From the NCBI GenBank assembly GCA_002086835.1, contig MVIG01000013.1, positions 99,326 to 163,325 on the forward strand: 64,000 nt of DNA. The letters run 5' to 3'. How positions within the stretch are numbered: the stretch's first letter is position 1; each line of letters starts with the position of its first letter. Below are positions 59,715 through 64,000 of the stretch, piece after piece. Made by a program: the position numbers and the translations under genes. Under the pieces are notes generated by a model. It was given only the letters and a program-made list of their open reading frames with translations. It searched no databases and was not told where the DNA came from. The stretch comes from Mycolicibacterium porcinum (GTDB lineage Bacteria > Actinomycetota > Actinomycetes > Mycobacteriales > Mycobacteriaceae).

Positions 59715-60571
59715 CTGTTCGCCTCCTCACCGCGCGGCAGCCACCGGGTGGCCCGGCGGCCGATCAGCTCGACCGCCGCGGCGGTCACGAAACCGAGGAC
59801 GCCGATCGTGATGATGCCGACGAAGACGTCGGGATAGTTCAGCACCGTGTACGCCTGCCAGGTGCGGTAACCCACACCGAGACGGCCCGAGATCATCTCG
59901 GCCGAGACCACGCAGATCCAGGCCACTCCCATGCCGACCGAGAGCCCGCCGAACAGCCCGGGCAGGATGCCGGGGAGCACGACCTGGCGCAGCACGTCGA
60001 GGCGACCGCCACCGAGGGTCCGCACCGAGTCCTCCCAGATGGTCGGCAAGGCGCGCACCGCATGCCGAACGCTGACCATGATCGGGAAGTAGGCCGCCAG
60101 GAACGTGATGAACACGATTCCCGCCTCGTCGCTGGGGAACAGCAGGATCGCCACCGGCACCATGGCGATCGCCGGGATCGGCCGGGCCAGCTCGGTGAGC
60201 GGGCCGAAGATGTCGGCGAACAAAGCGGTGCGCCCCAACAGGATTCCGGTGATCACGCCGATGACAGCGGCGATACCGAACCCGGTGAGAATCCGGATCA
60301 GCGACTGACCGAGATCCAGCCAGTACTCCGGTGCGCCCAACCGATTCACCAGGGCGGCGGTGATCTCGGTGACCGTGGGCAGGGTGTCGAACCGCAGGCC
60401 CAGTCGCACGTCGTTCGCGGTCAGCAACTGCCACAGGACGATTGCGCTGACCACCGACGCCAGCCGGACCAGGCGATGCGGCCAGACCGAAGGCACGCGC
60501 CGGACGCGCTCGGTCTCCGGCAAGGCTGAGAGTTCGGTGGCCGTGACCGGGACGGCATCGGTGGTGGTCAT
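59711..60571 (-). CDS. ABC transporter permease (SsuC/TauC type)
   Basis: A 286-residue integral membrane subunit with six predicted helices. The cytoplasmic EAA-like coupling loop reads RTLGGGRLDVLRQVVLPGIL followed by PGLFGGLSVGMGVAWICVVS, characteristic of sulfonate/nitrate/taurine permeases. The ATG at 60571 overlaps the binding-protein stop (ATGA); a longer open frame to 60724 is an Arg-rich shadow of that gene. It forms the channel of the importer. Confidence 0.94.
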   Translation of the reverse strand: MTTTDAVPVTATELSALPETERVRRVPSVWPHRLVRLASVVSAIVLWQLLTANDVRLGLRFDTLPTVTEITAALVNRLGAPEYWLDLGQSLIRILTGFGIAAVIGVITGILLGRTALFADIFGPLTELARPIPAIAMVPVAILLFPSDEAGIVFITFLAAYFPIMVSVRHAVRALPTIWEDSVRTLGGGRLDVLRQVVLPGILPGLFGGLSVGMGVAWICVVSAEMISGRLGVGYRTWQAYTVLNYPDVFVGIITIGVLGFVTAAAVELIGRRATRWLPRGEEANR

Positions 60572-61998
60572 ACCGCACCCGCCAACGCTTGTCGGTAGTC
60601 CACGATCGCGGCGCCGGGGTGAGCGGCGGTGTAGCGTTCGGCGCCGGCCTGGGTGCCGAACGGAAGGTATCCCTCGGCACCGCCTGCGGGCAGGCGCACC
60701 CACACGGACTTGTCGGCGAACCACCGGGTGCCGAACTCGGCGTCGGAGATGTAGGCGGCGCGGATCTTCTTGCCGTCCCCTTCAGCCTGCCGGATCGCCT
60801 TGAGCAGGCAGACCGGCGTGGCGGCCGCGGTGGTGGTGTCCGATCCGTCGATCCAGAGTTCGCCTGCGGTGGCGGGGTTGTCGACGGCGGTCTGGCACAC
60901 CGGGTCGGTGCCGCTCAACGCCGACGGGTTGGCGCTCGAGTTCAGCGCCTTGTCGTAATCCTGGCCACGCGCGGAGTACGCGGCCCGCAGCGGACCGTCC
61001 TGCACGAAACCGGCCACGTCGAGGTCGGCGAAGTTGTCGATCGACTTCAGGTAGGGCACATCGCCTTTGAGCGCGGCGACCAGCGACGGCTTGAGCGTGG
61101 CGTCGAACGAGGTGCCGCCCGGCCCGTTGTAGAGGTAGACGACCTCCTGCGGCAGACCACTGCCCTCGGCCACCACCCGGGCCGCCTCCAACGGCTTGGT
61201 GTTGAGGAATTCGGTGGCATCCAGCTGCGCCTGAAGGAACGCGTCGAGCACCTCCGGATGCTCAGCCGCATAGGCCCTGCGCACCACCACGCCGTGCAAG
61301 GTCGGGTAGTCCAGTTCGGCCCCGTCGTACAACAGCTTGGCCTTGCCCTGATGGACCAGCAGGCCCGGCCAGGCGACGAACTGCGAAAGCGCCTGAACCT
61401 GACCGGATTCCAGTGCGGAAGCACCGACCTGAGGCTGCTGGTTGAGCACCTCGACACCAGTCTTCGCATCGACACCCGCCTTGCCGAGGGCCTGGACCAG
61501 CATGCCGTGGCCGGCCGATCCGACGCTGGCCGAGACCTTCTTGCCGGCCAGATCGTTCAGGGATTTGGCCGGCGAGTCCGGCGCCACCACAACCATGTTC
61601 AGCGCACCCTTCGGGTTGTACCCGGTTACCGACACGATCTCGGTCTTGGCGCGCTCGTTGGCCTGGGTCTTGGATCCGTTGATGAGCATCGGGTAGTCGC
61701 CCATCGAACCGATGTCGATCTTCTCGGCCACCATCTGCGCGGTGATCGGGGCGCCGGTGTCGTAGTCCTGCCAGGTCACGTTGTACTTGGTGCCGGTGCG
61801 GGTGGTGATGTCCGCCAACCGCCGTTCCAGGTATCCCTGGGCACGCAGCAACGTGCCTGCGGTGACGGTGTTGATGGTCTTGGACTGGTAGCCGACGACG
61901 ACGTCGACGGTGTCGGCAGACTTCGTCGCCGAATCGAGAGAGCATCCGGCCGTCGCGAGGGTGAGGCCGACAGTCAGGGCGATCAGGGCTGTTTTCAC
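60568..61998 (-). CDS. ABC solute-binding lipoprotein with a NosL-like C-terminal domain
   Basis: A 476-residue lipoprotein: signal peptide with lipobox TAGC (Cys19), then a SsuA/NrtA-type periplasmic binding fold (VVVGYQSKTINTVTAG, IDIGSMGDYPMLING, LAGKKVSASVGSAGHGML, ending about residue 350). Family members are usually about 320-350 residues; here about 115 more follow. Residues 362-476 include DPVCQTAVDNP, TPVCLLKAI, RAAYISDAEFGTRWFADKSV, LPFGTQAGAERYTAAHPG and match the NosL layout (Cys near the start, a trailing ...PF...A..F...H pattern). NosL proteins bind Cu(I), so a metal or thiol role is possible. GTG start. Confidence 0.88.
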   Translation of the reverse strand: MKTALIALTVGLTLATAGCSLDSATKSADTVDVVVGYQSKTINTVTAGTLLRAQGYLERRLADITTRTGTKYNVTWQDYDTGAPITAQMVAEKIDIGSMGDYPMLINGSKTQANERAKTEIVSVTGYNPKGALNMVVVAPDSPAKSLNDLAGKKVSASVGSAGHGMLVQALGKAGVDAKTGVEVLNQQPQVGASALESGQVQALSQFVAWPGLLVHQGKAKLLYDGAELDYPTLHGVVVRRAYAAEHPEVLDAFLQAQLDATEFLNTKPLEAARVVAEGSGLPQEVVYLYNGPGGTSFDATLKPSLVAALKGDVPYLKSIDNFADLDVAGFVQDGPLRAAYSARGQDYDKALNSSANPSALSGTDPVCQTAVDNPATAGELWIDGSDTTTAAATPVCLLKAIRQAEGDGKKIRAAYISDAEFGTRWFADKSVWVRLPAGGAEGYLPFGTQAGAERYTAAHPGAAIVDYRQALAGAV

Positions 61999-62007
61999 TT
62001 GGATCCT

Positions 62008-62235
62008 CTAGCGGATGAGGTAGGGCATGTTGACGGTGACGGCGCCGGTGGGACAGCGAGCCGCGCACGGGCCGCAGTACCAGCACTCGTCGACGTGCAT
62101 GAAGGCCTTGCCGTTGGCGGGATTGATGGCCAGCGAATCCAGCGGACACACGTCGACGCACAACGTGCAGCCCTCGATACACAGGGACTCGTCGATGGTC
62201 ACCGGGACATCGGCGCGTTGATTGACCAGCGTCAT
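62008..62235 (-). CDS. Two-[4Fe-4S] ferredoxin (AprB-like)
   Basis: A 75-residue ferredoxin with two cluster motifs: Cys19-x3-Cys23-x2-Cys26-x3-Cys30-Pro and Cys51-x2-Cys54-x2-Cys57-x3-Cys61-Pro. The DECWYC stretch with Trp between cluster cysteines recalls the beta subunit of adenylylsulfate reductase, whose Trp mediates electron transfer to the alpha flavoprotein. It overlaps the GntR stop and lies 9 nt before the binding protein, and is the likely electron partner of the flavoprotein at the operon's end. Confidence 0.92.
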   Translation of the reverse strand: MTLVNQRADVPVTIDESLCIEGCTLCVDVCPLDSLAINPANGKAFMHVDECWYCGPCAARCPTGAVTVNMPYLIR

Positions 62236-63035
62236 ACGTCTCTCCTGATGAGGTTGCCGCGCATGGTGATCCGATCACCACGCATTCTGATGTACTCCAG
62301 GTCGACGGGCGTTCCGTCGTCCAGACTCGTGAGCCGCTCGGCCATCAGCAGTGCCGAGCCGGCCGGCACCTGCAGCGTTGCGGCGGTATGGGGGTCGGCC
62401 GAGACGGCCTCCAGCGCAAGGCTCGCCCCGCCCAGGCGTTGCCCGCTGACCCGTTCGATGAGCGCGAAGATGTCGTTGCTCTCCAGCGCGTGCCCGATCA
62501 CCTGCTCGCCGATCTCTGGAGCCAGATAGGTCAGGTCCAGCGACAGCGGTAGGTCGGCGAGATAGCGCAGTCGCTCGATGAACACCACCTGCGCGCCCGG
62601 TTCCAGCGCCAGCTTGCGCGCTACTGCGGGTGGGGCCGAGAGCCGCTGCACAGCACGGACTTCGTTGCGCACGTCGCCGTAATCCTTGAAGGTCTCCTTC
62701 AGCCCCACCAACGCATCGAGCCCGTGGTCGTACTTGCGGGCCGTCACGTGCGTGCCCACCTTGGTACCGCGGTCGATCAGGCCCTCGGCCTTGAGTACGG
62801 CGAGGGCTTCCCGGATGGTGTTGCGGGATACGAAGAACTCGGCGGCCAGCTCCGCCTCGGCGGGCAGGGCGCCGTTGTATGTGCCTTCGTAGATCTGATG
62901 CCGCAGCACATCGGCCACCTGGCGGGCTTGGTCGGCACGCGCACGGCGACTCGGCAGCGATACAGGATGGGCTTCGGGCTCCGGCACGCACTCAAGGTAA
63001 ATGCCGTTCCAGGGCCCTCGCAGTGCGGCGGACAT
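62232..63035 (-). CDS. GntR-family (HutC/UTRA) regulator
   Basis: A 267-residue regulator: N-terminal winged helix (ADVLRHQIYEGTYNGALPAE, then FFVSRNTIREALAVLKAEGL with the SRNTIREAL recognition helix) and a C-terminal UTRA effector-binding domain (VVFIERLRYLADLPLSLDLT, LLMAERLTSLDDGTPVDLEY). It is the first gene of the ferredoxin-ABC-flavoprotein operon and likely regulates it autogenously in response to the transported substrate or a metabolite. The ATG at 63035 was used; a GTG about 16 codons later is also possible. Confidence 0.92.
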   Translation of the reverse strand: MSAALRGPWNGIYLECVPEPEAHPVSLPSRRARADQARQVADVLRHQIYEGTYNGALPAEAELAAEFFVSRNTIREALAVLKAEGLIDRGTKVGTHVTARKYDHGLDALVGLKETFKDYGDVRNEVRAVQRLSAPPAVARKLALEPGAQVVFIERLRYLADLPLSLDLTYLAPEIGEQVIGHALESNDIFALIERVSGQRLGGASLALEAVSADPHTAATLQVPAGSALLMAERLTSLDDGTPVDLEYIRMRGDRITMRGNLIRRDV

Positions 63036-63234
63036 GCCGTCGACGCAGGTTAACCGATTGCGCCGCCGGCCGAGGTGTCGTACCTGGCGAAACCGCCGCG
63101 CCTCCCGGCATTACGCCACCTGGGCCGGATCCAGAATTTACAAATCGCGATGATCGAAACTCGTTGCGCCGGCGCCGAAAAACTTTGGCCACTTTGGTCT
63201 CACCCGTCCCAATCGCGAGATTCTTGTCGGACTA

Positions 63235-63250
63235 TCGAACTAGTGTTCGA
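63235..63250. promoter_or_regulatory. SOS (LexA) box of the right 13E12-family gene
   Basis: TCGAACTAGTGTTCGA, the mycobacterial LexA operator form, ends 3 nt before the ATG at 63254. Read along each gene's own strand it is identical to the box before the left copy, and flanking promoter sequence (CACTTTGGTCTCACC, CTTGTCGG) is also shared. Confidence 0.85.
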
Positions 63251-63253
63251 AGC

Positions 63254-64000
63254 ATGGTGGTGGCGGGATTGGTACACGGCCGGGACGTGGTGCAGACCGC
63301 GATGGCCGGTCAACGCGCCGCGACCGCAGCGCTTGTGGAAGCCGATTTCACCGGGTTGAGTACCGCGGAATTGCTGGCCCTGCAATCCGAACGGGAACGG
63401 CTGGCCCGCACCCAGGCACTGATCGATCATCGGATCCAGGCCGCCCTGATGGCGCAGGCCACCCCGCACGAGATCGGCGGCAAATCGTGGAAGGACGTGC
63501 TGGCCACCCGGATGCGGATCAGCACCAAAGAAGCCGCCCGCCGGGTGGCCGCCGCCACCGAGTTGGGGCCCCGCTACGCGATCGGCGGTGAGGTGCTGGA
63601 ACCACTACTGCCCGCCTGCGCCGCCGCACTGCGGGCCGGGGCGATCAACACTGAACACATTACGATCATCGCCGCCACGCTCGGCAAGGCCACCCACTAC
63701 GTGAACACCGCCGAACTGGCCCAGGTCGAATCCGACCTGGTCACCGCCGCCACCCGCGACACCCCCGAAACACTCAAGGCCGCAGCCGACAAACTGCTGT
63801 ATCTGCTCAATCAGGACGGCGACTCACCCGATGTCGCCGCGCACCTACGGGGGCTGCGCATAGGCAAACAAGACCCCGACGGGTTAGTGCATATCCAAGG
63901 CTGGCTGGACCCCGAGACCGCGGCATACCTCAGCGCGATCACCAGTGCGTGGGGCGCACCCGGCCTCAACAACCCCGCCGACGCCGAACCCGTCCACAAC
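63254..64000 (+). CDS. 13E12-repeat family protein (DUF222), partial at right edge
   Basis: From the ATG at 63254 a frame stays open for 249 codons to the window end. The product begins MVVAGLVHGRDVVQTAMAGQ and aligns through the DUF222 domain with the gene at 17716-19278 (ADFTGLSTAELLALQSERER, HEIGGKSWKDVLATRMRIS, RDTPETLKAAADKLLYLLNQ). The C-terminal HNH part lies outside the window. It shares an identical SOS box and promoter with the left copy but lies on the opposite strand, so it should be DNA-damage inducible. Confidence 0.9.
   Translation, partial: MVVAGLVHGRDVVQTAMAGQRAATAALVEADFTGLSTAELLALQSERERLARTQALIDHRIQAALMAQATPHEIGGKSWKDVLATRMRISTKEAARRVAAATELGPRYAIGGEVLEPLLPACAAALRAGAINTEHITIIAATLGKATHYVNTAELAQVESDLVTAATRDTPETLKAAADKLLYLLNQDGDSPDVAAHLRGLRIGKQDPDGLVHIQGWLDPETAAYLSAITSAWGAPGLNNPADAEPVHN

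Overview
The window is a high-GC actinobacterial chromosome segment from a member of the Mycobacteriaceae, most likely a rapid-growing Mycolicibacterium-type species. The evidence is a long, mostly syntenic block matching (in reverse orientation) the M. tuberculosis Rv1379-Rv1423 region: pyrR-pyrB-pyrC-(Rv1382-like)-carA-carB-pyrF, mihF-gmk-rpoZ-coaBC-metK, the Rv1393c-cyp132-Rv1395-like trio, lipH-like esterase, priA, fmt-rsmB-rpe-ribD, P55-lprG, ribE-ribBA-ribH-Rv1417-like, and uvrC-rapZ-yvcK-whiA. Species cannot be fixed from sequence reading alone.

Layout. 1-0.7 kb: edge of a TetR regulator with tandem operators and a decayed ORF. 0.7-5.7 kb: whiA/yvcK/rapZ/uvrC operon (minus). 5.8-7.7 kb: lipoprotein gamma-glutamyltransferase. 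7.7-17.5 kb: riboflavin genes, the divergent lprG-P55 lipid-export pair, a 51-codon gene with an IdeR-like box, and ribD/rpe/rsmB/fmt. 17.7-25.9 kb: accessory stretch with a 13E12-family DUF222/HNH gene under an SOS box, a LemA-DUF2207 pair, and an SDR-MarR cassette bracketed by two copies of the priA 3' end, then priA itself. 25.2-35.5 kb: membrane enzyme, esterase, SrpA-like catalase with cytochrome b561, SUFU-domain protein, AraC/P450/monooxygenase group, SRPBCC protein with TetR, and a frameshifted ppk2. 35.5-42 kb: metK to mihF housekeeping genes and a secreted Gly-Pro-rich protein at the place where M. tuberculosis has PE15/PPE20. 41.4-50 kb: one pyrimidine operon with a PyrR-type RNA hairpin before pyrR. 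50-56.2 kb: MHS transporter, serine hydrolase, large LuxR regulator, DUF664 protein. 56.3-63 kb: an operon encoding a GntR regulator, a two-cluster ferredoxin, an ABC importer and a flavoprotein fused to HEAT repeats. 63.25 kb to the edge: a second 13E12-family gene.

How genes work together. Most of the window is core metabolism: de novo UMP synthesis, riboflavin synthesis, SAM, CoA and guanylate synthesis, tRNA formylation, and envelope lipid export. The best candidate for an undescribed system is the 56.3-63.0 kb operon. Its importer appears to feed an AprA/AprB-like flavoprotein-ferredoxin redox pair. Two of its proteins carry unusual fusions: C-terminal HEAT repeats on the flavoprotein, and an apparent NosL-like domain on the solute-binding lipoprotein. 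Other points worth checking are the duplicated priA 3' end, the SOS-boxed 13E12 pair in inverted orientation 44 kb apart, and a small gene with an IdeR-like box.
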